Origin: Spinacia oleracea
Lineage: Eukaryota > Streptophyta > Magnoliopsida > Caryophyllales > Amaranthaceae
Assembly: GCF_020520425.1 (NCBI RefSeq)
Contig: NC_079491.1
Span: 97,619,152-97,683,151 of the forward strand
Reading direction: 5' to 3'
Length of the DNA: 64,000 nt
A program made the translations under genes and the position numbers. The notes beneath the pieces were generated by a model. The model saw only the letters and a program-made list of their open reading frames with translations. It was not told where the DNA came from and ran no database searches. Below are positions 1 to 11,100 of the stretch, one piece after another. Every line of letters starts with the position of its first letter. Position 1 is the stretch's first letter.

Positions 1-1225
1 ATTAAATACTCCATTTATGAATATTCGGAATCGATTGATCTCGGTTCCAGTGGGAGCTGAAATCGTCAAAGGCAAATTATGGATACTCCAAAAATGATGA
101 TATTGTCGGAAACGGAAATATGGATCGTATTGGAAATATAAATATTATCCAAGTCGTAGATGTTGCCGGAAAAGGAAACATGGTACGTATCGGAAAATAT
201 TATCGGAAATGGAAATATTGCCAGAATCGGAAATATCGCCGGAAACGGAAATATTGTCAAAATCAGAAATATTATCGGAATCGGAAAATAATTCCGGAAT
301 CGGAAATATTAAATATTTGTTCGAAACGGAAATTAATTCCGGAATCGGAAATATTAAATATTGTTCTAATCGGAAATGAATTCCGGAATCGAGAAATCAA
401 ACGGAAGCGCGTCGTACGAAATAAGCATCGGACGAGCTTGCTAGAGGAAGGCCCAGCACGAAGCCAGGCCCACGCCTAGCAAGCCCAGCGCGCAAGGCAT
501 GAGCGATACAGCAAGCCAAAGGCACGCAAGGCCCAGCGCAAGGCCAGGCCCAGCGCGCCATGGCTGCGAGCAAACGCGGGCTGCGAAGCAGCGCATGGGC
601 TGCAAGGCAGCGTGTGGGCTGCAAGGCAGCGTGTGGGCTGTGAGCCTGCGTTGGGCTTCTCGCGCGCGCGTGCATGGCCTGCTCGCTTGTGGGCCGTGCT
701 CGTGTGCGTGTTGGAGTTTGTGCATGCATCGAATCCTTTAGCGATTAGGATTAGATTAAAAGATTAAATTTCCTAAGTTACTAGTTTTAAGTAAACTCTA
801 ATTCTAATATATTTAGAATACTTGAATCCCAGTAGACTTCCAATTCCATTGTTCCTACTCTATAAATATGTGATGGTATTCACAAATTTAAGAACACATA
901 ATTTTCAATCACTCACCTAGTTTTAAGGATTAAAACTAAGTCTAATATTTGCCAAAATATTCGAACATATTCATAGAACCTTAGGTGCAATTCTAGTTAA
1001 TTAAATCTAAGGCGGATCCGAACGTGCTGTGGACTATCTACGGAGGGACGTCATTTGGAGTCCTAGACTTGTTCTTGTTCGGTTCGGGCGCAGCTAGGGA
1101 GGGCACGCTACAAAGTTTATGTATCCTGAATTATGCTAATGGTTATGTGGCAATTAATTTGGATTCCTGGCTTTATGGTTTTTCCGCATGATTTATATAT
1201 GATTTATATGTATCATAACCTAACA
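1..1225 (+). mobile_element. Partial copia-type LTR (3' part), same family as C1 and C2
   Basis: The sequence is colinear with the LTRs at 39877-41272 and 48848-50334. It shows the ATTAAATACTCC segment, an array of CGGAAATATT-type repeats (about 100-400), a GC-rich GGCCCAGC-rich block (about 440-700), the GGCGGATCCG...GGAGGGACG block (about 1010-1050) and the terminal CATAACCTAACA. The window edge removes roughly the first 200 bp of the LTR. No primer-binding site follows the terminal CA, so this is either a 3' LTR or a solo LTR. It contains no gene; short frames in the GC-rich block are composition artefacts. Confidence 0.88.
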
Positions 1226-1337
1226 CAGTTCACTTGATCTCACTGAATTATTAACTTGTATAATCAATTAATATTGAACCGCATTTATTAGACTTAACAT
1301 TGAATGCATACTTGGACCAAGGGCGTTATTTCCTTCA
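1226..1337 (-). mobile_element. Inverted 5' head of the same copia LTR
   Basis: Read on the minus strand from 1337, this begins TGAAGGAAATAACGCCCTTG and matches the first ~110 bp of the C1/C2 LTRs. It stops exactly where the plus-strand LTR ends. The natural reading is a minus-strand copia element inserted in the LINE (its 5' LTR starting at 1337), into whose LTR a plus-strand relative then inserted, with CAGTT at 1226-1230 as the candidate right TSD. The other halves lie outside the window. Confidence 0.8.
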
Positions 1338-4300
1338 TAATTTTCCTATTGAAGAGTATTTCCTTTGTTGGGATGCTCTTATGATATACTTGCCACAAAT
1401 AGATTTTGAGCTTAGGGGAAATATTAAGCTTCCAAATCCACTTAAATTTCCATTTCTCTTCAGAAAAAGGTAAATCATGAGCTAGCCATGTTGCAGATTT
1501 TACAGAGAACTCCCCTAAGTTCGTACAACCCCAAATTAGGTTCTCAGACAACACATCGAGGGGGATAGGGATACCTCTGATCTTTTGGACCAGTGTGTCT
1601 GGAAGAACATCGGCGAGTTTTCCCAGATTCCAAATCTTAGTTCATGAATGAAATCTGCTACCGTACTATTATTATTCACTAGATTTTGGTCGATGCCTGG
1701 CAGCTCTTTTAAAGCGTATTGACCAACCCAGTTATCTTTCCAAAGTTAATAAAATTGCCATTACCCAATTTCCATCTAATACCTTTACGAAGGATTTCTC
1801 TTTGACTCAGAATTTGCCTCCACACAAGTGAGTCTCGAGTTTTACTTTTAATGGTAAAAAAAAGTGTCATTGTTTTGAAGATACTTTTTCCTCATTATTT
1901 TGTCCCAAAGGTTATTATCATCTGTTATGATTTTCCAACCTAATTTCGCAATGAAAGCTCTATTCAAAGGGTAGGTGCGTCTATGCCCCAAACCACCTTG
2001 ATCCTTAGGTTGGCAGAATTTTTTTCCAGGCAATAAGGGGGAGGGCTTTACCTAGCTTGGATTGGTTCCAAAAGAATTAACGATGAATACCATCTAATTG
2101 AAGACAAGTTTTTCGTGGTAAAAGAAAGGACGAGAAAATGTAAGCAGAGAGAGCCTCAAGGTTGCTCTGAATGAGGGTCGTTCTTTCTGCTTTAGAGAGG
2201 AAGTTGGCTTGCCAAGAGTTGATACGGTTTTCATTTTTTTGCATTATGCGCGCATAATCAGCTTTGTTAGGTGTAAAACCCGAGAAGTGTGCCCCTAAGT
2301 AGCGGCCTAACGCTGATGATTTAGTCATATTAAAAATACCATCAAATGAGTTTTTCCTATTATGAGTAATGTTCTTTGAAAAAATTATAGACGATTTATG
2401 GAAATTAACAAGTTGTCCCGAAAGACGGCAGAAATCTGAAATCACCTTTAGTAAGTTATGACATGCTGAGTTCGTAGCTTTGCAAAGCAGGAGGCTATCA
2501 TCTGCAAACATAAGACAGGGAATTTTCTGCGTTTGAGGAGCTTTTTTAAATCCCAACCCCATATTAGGTCTGGCACTAACTTTACTTAACATTATGATAA
2601 AAACTTCCATGCAGATAATAAACAGGTACGGGGACAGGGGGTCCCTTGTCTAAGTCCCCTAGAGGGGGAGAAAAACTTTGTTGATGTACCATTAACTTTA
2701 ATAGAATAGGAGACTGTGGTTACACATGCTTTCACCCAATTGATCAAAATTTTAGGGAATCCCATTTTGGCCAAAGTAGCCCAAAGGAAGTCCCATTCTA
2801 TTCTGTCATACGCCTTTTCCATATCTAATTTAAGCGCGCACCATCCTGTTTTTGATTTTGATTTTGATTTTTTGAAAACATTTAAGATTTCCTGTACCAA
2901 AAGGAGGTTATCGTGAATAGATCTTCCCCGGGTGAAGGCATTTTGGAATGGGCTAATATGTTGTTGCAAAATAGGACTTAGGCGAGACACTATCAATTTT
3001 GAGATAGCTTTATAGATGGTGTTACATAGGCTAGTTGGTCTGAAGTGATTTGGGCTTTTCGGGTTCTCATTTTAGGGATTAAGGCAATTAGAGTATGATT
3101 AAGAATGGTGGAAGCTTTCCGTGGAAGAAAAAGCTTCTAACGGCTGAGGTTACTTCTGCTCCCACAATATCCAGTAGGCTTGGTAGAACTTGGGGCCAAA
3201 CCCATCAGACCCTGGTGCCTTAAGCGGGTTCATACTAAAAAATCTTTCTTTGATTTCCTCATCTGAAAAGGGGGCTATGAGGCTCTCATCTTCAGTGTAT
3301 GTCACAAGTTGGGGGCCGAAGTCAAGATTAAGGTTTCGTCCAACTTGGACCGATGTTTTGAATCTATCTCTGAAGGAGTCAAAAAGGAATTTTTGAAATT
3401 TATCTTGGCCCTCCTCCCATTGGTTTAGATTATTTTTTAGCCTGTAAATATGGTTTCTAGCTGCTCTTTGTTTCATAATGTGGTGGAAGAACCTTGTGTT
3501 TCTATCACCTTGGGTTAGCCATGGCTTTTTGCTGTGTTTTTCCAGGTATGTTGTCTGTATAGAAGTATTTTTTCGCGCTGTTTTAACATTCTGGTGAAGT
3601 GGTTCTGCCAGATCGGTTTGAAAGGTTGTGTTAAAATTTTTGTTTCAAGCTCTTCAATCTTTTCGATATTTGCCTTTAATTGAGCATTTTTAAAGGTGTA
3701 CTTTTGTTTAGCCCAATTTTTTAGGGGGACTTTAATATCTGACAATTTTGATTTAATCCTGAAAAATCTTGTACCCTGAATGTTGTTATTCCATTTCACT
3801 TTGACTATTTTACTGGTGTCTTCCTCCAATGTCCATGAATTTTGATATCTTAAGGGCTTGCTTGAGGGTCGTGCCCCTGAGTTAGTATCAAAGAACATCG
3901 GGGCATGATCCGAGCTTGAGAAGGTGCCATATTTAACAGTCGAGTGGGGGAATTTATCATTGAAGTCATTATTTGCGATTTCCCTATCCAAACGTTGATA
4001 CAACCCAGGGTGAGACTTAGATTTCCATGAAAAGGACTGTTGCAGACAAGCAATGTTTATAGAGTTAGTACGTGTGAGAAACCTTGGTAACCTTTGACAT
4101 TTGTTGGCTGAAACTAGGTTTCCCCTAACTTTACCATTTGGGTGTAGAAGTTCGTTGAAATATCCTAATAGGATCCATGGGATGTTAATATTCTAATAGA
4201 AGATGGTGATTTCTTCCCAAAAAGAATCTTTGTTTTGATTCTGAGCTGGGAAGTAAGCACCGGTAACCACGATTTGTTCGCTGGTTGGTTTATAAAGCAC

Positions 4301-4606
4301 ATTGAGGTGAGCGCATCTATCAGTAAGAGTATAATTCTGGATGTGAATCGAGTCATTGTTCTAGAAAACCCATATACCACCACTGTGATTAATAGGGTCT
4401 ATAATTAACGTTTTTATGGAACCGAAAGCCTTTAGTGGCTGTTTTGCTCGTAGCATTAGAAGTCATAGTCTCTAGCACAAGTAAGATGTCAGGTTTAAAA
4501 GTAGTGACATAGTGGTTAATATCTCCTATGGCTTGGAGTTTCTTACCTCCTTGAATATTCCAAGTTAGTATCCTTCATAAATAATATGTACTTAAAAAAG
4601 AGGCCA
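1338..4606 (-). pseudogene. LINE ORF2: endonuclease-reverse transcriptase, decayed
   Basis: Read right to left, the apurinic-type endonuclease starts near 4600 with ILTWNIQGG. It has a GGIWVFW motif near 4360, a PWILLGYFNE segment near 4150-4180 and SDHAP near 3900-3920. The reverse transcriptase spans about 3480-2080, with FTRGRSIHDN, KLDMEKAYDRIEW, and the catalytic FADD near 2500. The zf-RVT-like C-terminal region (PKDQGGLG...) runs from about 2033 to 1338. In the usual GDFNE endonuclease motif the acidic residue is replaced by Tyr. One extra base near 2640 breaks the QGDPLSP region of the RT. Stops and frameshifts occur in the endonuclease and again near 3000-3150 and 1700-2080. It would have nicked DNA and primed reverse transcription, but it cannot be translated now. 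Confidence 0.85.
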
Positions 4607-5592
4607 TGAGCCCAAAAAGTTCGTTGCGGATCAAAGTCCGGTTCCATTGACATAATACATATTCAAGGACAAGTTCGAGGATTAAAACAAAAAGGTACAT
4701 CCCAATCCAAGTAAAAAGTATTACAAGAAAAAAAACTTAAATATCTTGAAGTGTGGGTAGTACAAGCTTTGAAAAACCAATTGAAAGGGAAGATTTGATC
4801 CAAACTGAGTACGTACTGCATATCCAAGAGTAAACCAAAACTGTATATGAGAGACAAAGACAAAAAAAATTGATTCATGAGGGTACAGTACTTAATAATA
4901 ACCATGCATACAAACAAAGTCTAAGGCTTACTAATAAAAGGAAAATACTTGTAAGAGATCAGAGAAGAAGCATTTAAAGGGATAAACCAAGCACTGAGAG
5001 TTGTAGCAAACGAATCCTCAGGTAGGAAGCATAAATGGCTTCTTACAACATCATAGGAAATGGACCGGGTACTTCCTTTAGACATAGCCAGCTTCCACCT
5101 CCCAAAGAGCATCCTAGAAATAAGGTACCTCCATTTTAGAGGGAGCCAGATGGGGCACCAATGGTCTACCATAACTCGGATCAAGGCCAAGAATCTGTTC
5201 ATCAGATGCTAATACATGATACCCGAGACCAAGAGCACACCACACCAATTCATACTAGAAGTGGGACAAGTAATATAGTAACATAACCAATTATCATTAA
5301 TATTGAAGATGAGGAGGGTTACACTTGTGTACTTCCAATGAAGAAGAAAAACTACATTAATTACACACCAAGCTGCATTCATAACTACAGAGTTACAAAA
5401 ACTATAAGTAGAAAACCTGTAGATAGACATGTACCAGAACAGGTAGCTAAGCATATAATTATAAAACCGTAAAGGCATAAACAACCAGTTAAGACTGGCT
5501 ATATAGATTCCCAAAAACCACCACCAACCCAAAAGCAAGTGTAACCTAGAACACATAATCATTCAGCAGAGGGTGAGGGAGAGAGATCACCA
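4607..5592 (-). other. LINE inter-ORF spacer
   Basis: About 1 kb lies between the end of ORF1 and the first recognisable endonuclease residues. Minus-strand frames of 84-117 codons are present, but their translations are hydrophobic, Cys/Trp/Phe-rich and match no LINE domain I recognise. I see no gene here. Confidence 0.5.
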
Positions 5593-6828
5593 TCATCTCT
5601 CCCTCCTTTTAGTCTTTTTAGCATCAGGAGGTGAGATACAGTATGAGAACATTGGATCATTCTCATCAAACCCATCCCCATCATAGATTTCCAAATCCAT
5701 ATCCAAATCATGATCACCTTGAGCATTTTCTACACCTTGAGGGGCCAAGTCAAGAGGGTCAAAGTCAGGCAGAATGTCTTCATAGGGATGCACTGCAGGT
5801 GGATTCAGAGTAATGGTATCACCACTAGATACCTAGAAGTCCTGTAACCCCTGAAAGCTGTTAGCTAAAGGGATGACATGTAAACAAGAACCAGAACCCT
5901 GGTTAGGAGTGGATATAGGTCTAGCTTGATTGAAAGTGGTTTGGTGGTAAGGTTTTGGGGGGTTTCTCTTCACAGAAGCTCTAGGTTTAGCTCTTCTTCT
6001 TGGCACCACAGCCAGCCAATCAGAAGGGGCATCATGACCTTCAGATTCCCCAGAGACATTCACATACAAATTAGCATCATCCAGTTGAGCTACCACAAGT
6101 TCCAAGCAAGGTGGGGGGCGTTTAGGGCAGGAATTGAGGAAGTGTTTAGGATCACCACAAAGAGGACAAACCTCCCAAACTCCGACATATGACAACAAGA
6201 ATTCCTGGATATCATACCCAAAGTTCAATGTGATTGACCTAGGGACATGTTTAGTAATGTTCAGATTAAGACAGACCCTTGCAAACTGACCCTTCTCAGA
6301 GGTGAAGTTATCAAGCTTAATAGGCTTCCCAAGACAACTAGAAATTTGGTTAAGGTAATGCCAGGTCCAGTATTCAGTGGGTAAGAAAGGAATTTTCACC
6401 CATTGATCAACATGAGTGATAGAGCTGTACTGAGCTTTGAAGGAAGTTTTCCAAGGGAGTAAGACAAAATTCAGACCCTGGACAAACCATGGACGGTTGC
6501 TCCAAACCATATCTTTGGCTAGAGGATTAGAGAACTTGATAAGAAACCACCCATTCCCTATGAACCTAAAGCTCACCTCCCCACGCAAGAAGCTCCAGTC
6601 TCTCTTGATTCTAGCAATGAAATCAGTCTGAGGGACAAACTCCCCCCATGCCTTCCCAAAAAGGCACGTTGCTTCCATCATATGAACTTGTTCTTGGTCT
6701 AACTTAGGGGCATCTACAGTGATGGTGGCGTTATTCGTACTAGGAATCTGTTGTGGAGTATTGTGTGAACTGTCCTTAGGTGAGGGATTGGTATCATGAT
6801 TAGCATAGCTACTTTCCATGAGAATGGT
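5593..6828 (-). pseudogene. LINE ORF1: DUF4283-like nucleic-acid-binding protein, one in-frame stop
   Basis: Reading left from 6828, the frame includes MESSYANHD (ATG at 6819), a DUF4283-like domain (EATCLFGKAWGEF through the WSNRPWFVQG and LPTEYW segments) and a CX2CX4HX4C knuckle, CPLCGDPKHFLNSC. After LQDF there is a single TAG at 5833-5835. The same frame then stays open through an acidic tail ending KKTKRRER at 5593. ORF1 proteins of plant LINEs bind the element RNA and form the RNP. The 5' codons lie beyond the G insertion at 39433-39565 and join in frame when G and one TSD copy are removed. The short frame running into the G LTR (to 6864) is an artefact of the insertion. Confidence 0.85.
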
Positions 6829-6833
6829 GCTAG
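6829..6833. repeat. Target-site duplication GCTAG of gypsy element G (left)
   Basis: GCTAG lies directly before the TGATACG start of the 5' LTR and is repeated at 39428-39432, directly after the 3' LTR. The 5-bp size is normal for LTR retrotransposons. It proves that the two LTRs, 32 kb apart, belong to one insertion. Confidence 0.95.
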
Positions 6834-7524
6834 TGATACGATCATGGATGAAGGTGATGGTCAAGATGACGGTCTTATGCTAACAATTGGAACCAAAGCT
6901 GATTTAGGTTCGATGGCTCATTTTGTGTGCATGGTGAATTGGATTGAGTGAGTCGTTTGATGGCCCGTTTAATCAAGTGCGTTTGATGGTCCGTTTAATC
7001 AAGTGCATTTGATGGTCCTTTAAAGCTTATCTTTATTTGTTTTCGTCTAATTCAGTTTAATAAGGGGACATTTGTTTTAATCCCCTTTAAATTCAGTCTT
7101 GTACTTAGCTTTAAATATTGTTGTTTGTAAGGAGGGTTTTAAGCCTTTGTAACCTCCAAATTGGTGACTGAATTAGGAGGCTTTTAGAGCTTTGTAACCA
7201 CCAATTTTAAAGGCTCTTAATTGGCTTTTAAATGGCTGTTTAAAGCTCTTGTAATCACCGATTTTTAGCTGAGTGTTTAGGCTATTTATAGCCAGCTTGT
7301 TGAATGGAATAAAACAACCAATTTTTAAGAATAAACACTTGTTTTAAGTTTACTTTGAATTATTGATTATAATTCAACCTTTTCTTTGTTTTGGACGTGT
7401 TTCCTACTCAAAGAGCCAATTGTGAGTCAATAGGTCTTGCCTTTCAATCACGTTTAACGAGCTATAGGTCTAGCTTGTTAATAAACTATCCTTACTCATA
7501 CAACAAGTTTTAAAACTTGTATCA
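6834..7524 (+). repeat. 5' LTR of gypsy element G
   Basis: It begins TGATACG and ends TATCA, just before a TGGTATCAGAGC primer-binding site. A TATA-like TATTTATA lies at 7283-7290. It differs from the 3' LTR (667 bp) by substitutions and by an extra copy of a short GTTTGATGGTCC-containing repeat near 6950-7020, so the element is not very young. Confidence 0.93.
7283..7290 (+). promoter_or_regulatory. TATA-like box in the G 5' LTR
   Basis: TATTTATA lies in GGCTATTTATAGCC, about 230 bp before the LTR end. The same motif is kept in the 3' LTR at 39186-39193. This is a plausible core promoter for the genomic RNA; no start site can be read from sequence alone. Confidence 0.5.
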
Positions 7525-7528
7525 TTTG

Positions 7529-7540
7529 TGGTATCAGAGC
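7529..7540 (+). other. Primer-binding site of element G (initiator tRNA-Met)
   Basis: TGGTATCAGAGC starts 4 nt after the 5' LTR. This matches the 3' end of plant initiator tRNA-Met, the usual primer of chromoviruses and copia elements. Confidence 0.88.
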
Positions 7541-7567
7541 TGCTGTTCGTGATTCTTACGAGCTAAA

Positions 7568-8580
7568 ATGGATTTTGACGATCCTGACTTTCTACAACAT
7601 CTCCAAGAAGCCTTGAAGAACGTTCGAGATGGGGGATTTCGAAGGCATCCTAGACGTGATCCACTACGGGTTTTGGATAAATTCGAAGTCACGGAATTTC
7701 CTGAATTTGTTTGTGGAACAGATCCGGAAGCTTATTTGGAATGGGAGCGCAAGATAGAGCGAATGTTCGATGTCAAGGACATTGATGATGAGAAGCGTTG
7801 TAAGTATGCCATATTGAAGCTAGGACGAGGAACTTCATTGTGGTTCGAAGGACTGAAATCCAAGAGAATTCGTGACGGGAAGGAGAAAATCACCTCTTGG
7901 GAGTGCCAACAACTCATAGAATAACGACTTATCGTAAAATTGCTGAATTGAGGCAAGGGAAAATGAGTGTGGCTGAATATATTGATGAGTTTGAAAAGTT
8001 GTCCTTAATGGGAGAAATTGAGGAGATTGAGGAACAAAAACTGTCTAGATTTTTAAGGGGTTTAAACTACAATATTGCCAATACCGTAGACCTTTATCCA
8101 TATTCTGATTTTGATACTCTTTATGGACTTTGTTTAAAATTGGAAAACCAAGGGAAGGCAAAATATGGGGTAGGGTCAAGTATAGATGGTAAGGCCAAGT
8201 CTTGGTCTAATTCCGAACCTATCTTGAAACCAAACACATCACCTAGTACCGTAGGTTCAAGTAATTCTACGGCTGCCCCAAAATTAGTTAACTCAACCAA
8301 AGAAACAAGTATGTCCAAGGTGTGTTGTTTTAAGTGTCAAGGGTTTGGAAATTATCAAAATGCGTGTCCAAATAAACGGGTAGTGACCTTGAGAGAAGCT
8401 GTTGAATGCCGTGAGGAGTTGTTCGAAGAGGAGAAGAGGTTGGGGGACATGTTTGTATTTGATGAGAGTGGCGATGAAGAGGAGGAGGAGGGGTATGAGG
8501 CTCCAGTTTATGACACAAATCTGGTTCTTAGAGCTCTACAAAGCCAAATTGCATCTATTGATTCGGACCAACGAGATTAG
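7568..8580 (+). pseudogene. Element G gag, frameshifted
   Basis: The ATG at 7568 follows the PBS by 27 nt. The first 118 codons (MDFDDPDFLQ...) carry the gypsy gag core with FCGTDPEAYLEWE-like residues, then hit a stop at 7922-7924. The frame resumes about one base out (ITTYRKIAELRQGKMSV) and continues to 8580, with GLNYNIANTVDL and an acidic tail. The CCHC knuckle reads CFKCQGFGNYQNAC, so the expected His is Asn and zinc binding should be impaired. Gag normally forms the virus-like particle and binds genomic RNA. Confidence 0.88.
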
Positions 8581-10831
8581 TTGTTTCATACTAAATGTCT
8601 AGTGAAAGATAAGTGGTGTAGTGTGATTGTTGATGGGGGGGAGTTGTACCAATGTTTCTTCTAGTGAGATGGTTTCGAAATTAGGCTTAATCACTACAGC
8701 CCATCCTAGGCCATACGCACTCCATTGACTCGATGATGGTAATAGTGTGAAGGTGTCGAAACAAGTAAGGGTTGGTTTGACTATGGGTTCGTATGTGGAT
8801 GAGATTCTTTGTGATGTTATTCCTATGGATGCTTATCATATTTTGTTGGGTCGTCCTTGGCAATTTGATAGGGACGTGGTTCACAAGGGTAGAAGCAACG
8901 AGTATGAATCGAGAGACAAAGGCAAGAAAATTGTGCTAAATCCTATGTCATCACAAGCGGTTCGATCCATGAGTGTAAAGAAAAAAAAGAAGCTGAATCT
9001 CACCATGTTGGCTAGTGAACGAGAGATTGAGCAAGCTCTAGATCATGGAGAGTTGGTGTATTTGCTCGTGGCTAAGGAAAGTTCAATCAAAGGCCAAAAT
9101 TGGAAAGAAGGCAGTCCCATTGCCGAGTTGCTTTTTGAGTTCAAGGATGTATTTTCCGACGAATTACCACCAGGTTTACCTCCTATTCGTGGTATTGAAC
9201 ATCAAATTGATCTTGTTCCAGGAACTTCTTTGCCTAATAAGGCTGCTTATCGTTGCAATCCGGAGGAAACAAAGGAGTAGCAAAAACAAATTGATGAACT
9301 TGTGAGTCGAGGCTATGTTAGAGAAAGCTTGAGTCCATGTGATGTTCCGGTGTTGCTTGTGCCTAAGAAAGATGGGACATGGCGTATGTGTGTTGATAGT
9401 AGGGCTGTGAATAACATTACCATCAAGTATCGTTTTTCAATTCCGAGACTTGATGATATGTTAGATGAGCTCCATGGTTCGAAGTTGTTCTCAAAAATTG
9501 ATTTGCGGAGTGGTTATCATCAGACTCGGATGCGTGAAGGAGACGAGTGGAAAACGGCTTTCAAGACAAAACATGGTTTGTATGAATGGACCGTCATGCA
9601 ATTTGGTCTCGCTAATGCTCCTAGTACGTTTATGAGGCTAATGAAGGAAGTGCTTAAATCATTTTTGGGCAGATTTGTTGTGGTATATCTCGATGACATC
9701 TTGGTATATAGTAAGAACGAAGAGGAGCATCTGATTCATTTGAGGGATGTTTTTGAAACCCTTAGAACTCAAAAACTACATGGGAAGCTAGAGAAGTGTT
9801 CATTCCTTGTTGATAATGTGGTATTCTTGGGCTATGTGGTTTCCAAGGATGGGGTGTCCGTGGATCAGTCCAAGATCGAGGCTATCAAATCATGGCGTAG
9901 TCCTAAAACTATAAGTGAGGTGCGTTCATTTCATGGTCTTGCTTCATTTTATATACGTTTTATTCGTGATTTTAGTACCATTACTAGTCCTATTACTAGT
10001 TGTTTGAAGAAAGGTGCATTTGTATGGGGAGAGGATGCTCAAAAGGAATTTGATGTAATTAAGGAGAATTTGTATGATGCTCCTATTTTGGCATTGTCGG
10101 ATTTTTCTCAACCTTTCGAGGTCGAGTGTGATGCTAGTGGTGTGGGAATTGGTGCTGTTTTGGTCCAAGGTAAGCGTCCCAAAGCTTATTTTTCGGAAAA
10201 GTTAGGGAGTGCTCGTTTGAATTATTGCACTTATGATAAAGAGTTCTATGCCATTGTTAGATCTTTGGATCATTGGAGTCATTATTTGCTTTCGAGTCAC
10301 TTTATCTTGCATTCTGATCATGAATCTTTGAAGTATATTAATGGGCAACAAAAATTGATTCCAAGGCATGCTAAATGGGTTCAGTTCTTGCAATCCTTTC
10401 ATTTTTCTTCGAAGTACAAAGATGGTAAGAGAAATGTGGTGGCTGATGCATTATCACGGAGATATGCTTTTCTTGCTATACTTGATGTTCGTCTATTGGG
10501 GTTTGTGACCTTGAAAGACTACTATCGTGATGATGGTGACTTTGGAGTTGCATTTGAGAAATGTGCAGTTGGTGCCTATGGAGAGTACATGTTGCAAGAT
10601 GGGTTTCTTTTCAAAGGCAATCGTCTTTGTATTCCCAAACACTCAATTTGTGAGCTACTAGTTCGTGAGGCTCGTGGTGGAGAGTTGGCAGGTCACTTTG
10701 GCATAGCTAAGACCTTGGAGATATTGAGGGAGCATTTCTTTTGGCCTAAAATGTTGGGCGATGTAACGAACATTGTGGGTAAGTGCGTGACTTGTCATAT
10801 GGCCAAGAGTTCTTTCAAGCATGGTTTGTAC
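8581..10831 (+). pseudogene. Element G pol: protease, RT, RNase H, start of integrase
   Basis: Protease relics (VIVDGG at about 8620-8640, then HILLGRPWQFDRD near 8840-8875) are broken around a run of G residues, and the active-site triplet is degraded. From 8747 the frame is open to a TAG at 9278-9280 (ETKE*QKQIDEL), then open again to the CACTA junction. RT motifs are VPKKDGTWRMCVDSRAVN, LRSGYHQ, FGLANAPSTF and YLDD near 9687-9700. RNase H shows DASGVGIGAVL and DALSRR. The integrase zinc-binding H-H-C-C region (GHFGIAKT...CVTCH) ends at 10831. The frame resumes exactly at 37851 on the other side of the CACTA. Confidence 0.92.
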
Positions 10832-10834
10832 TCA
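10832..10834. repeat. TSD TCA of the CACTA element (left)
   Basis: TCA before the CACTAG terminus is repeated at 37848-37850. A 3-bp TSD is diagnostic for CACTA transposons. Removing one copy and the element restores the integrase reading ...HGLYS-PLPVPV... in frame. Confidence 0.95.
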
Positions 10835-10860
10835 CACTAGTAGAGAAAACGTCATTTGCA
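10835..10860 (+). repeat. CACTA left terminal inverted repeat
   Basis: It pairs with 37822-37847 at 24 of 26 positions by eye. It starts with the canonical CACTA pentamer, which the transposase cleaves next to. Confidence 0.95.
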
Positions 10861-11100
10861 ACTCCCTTTTTGCAACTCACACATTGTGTGAATGCTACGA
10901 AAAGTCATTGGTCAACGCGGGTCAAGGATTTAATGATTTTATTTCACCGTTTTTGAACAGTAAACGCTGCGATTTTTTTGAAAAAAAAAATTAAAAAAAT
11001 ACTCGCAGCGCAGCAAGTGAGTGTACGCTAAGAAAAAGGCGTGTAATTGCAACCTCCTCCCAATGTACGCGCTGTGTGACTTTTCTACTTCCTCTCCCTA
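10861..11100 (+). repeat. CACTA left subterminal region
   Basis: It contains TTTGCAACTC, TTTTTGCAACTC, CTCGCAGCGCAGC and GTGTAATTGCAACC motifs, weaker copies of the GCAGCG repeats at the other end. Such subterminal repeats are transposase-binding sites in studied CACTA elements. No coding sequence is seen. Confidence 0.6.

Larger units (their letters stand above)
1338..6828 (-). mobile_element. L1-type LINE (non-LTR retrotransposon), main body
   Basis: On the minus strand the order is ORF1 (DUF4283-like plus CCHC knuckle), a ~1 kb spacer, then ORF2 (endonuclease, reverse transcriptase, zf-RVT-like C-terminus). This is the usual layout of plant L1 elements. The 3' end is cut off by copia LTR sequence at 1337. 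The 5' end is separated by insertion of gypsy element G and resumes at 39433. Several frameshifts and stops show it is dead. It is the oldest layer of the stack in this window. Confidence 0.88.

Noticed and set aside
397..741. Short frames in the GC-rich part of the first LTR
   Set aside because: The same region recurs in non-coding LTRs with frames broken differently.
4663..5562. Minus-strand frames between LINE ORF1 and ORF2
   Set aside because: No domain, hydrophobic composition without a credible start, and an inter-ORF position known to be non-coding in plant LINEs.
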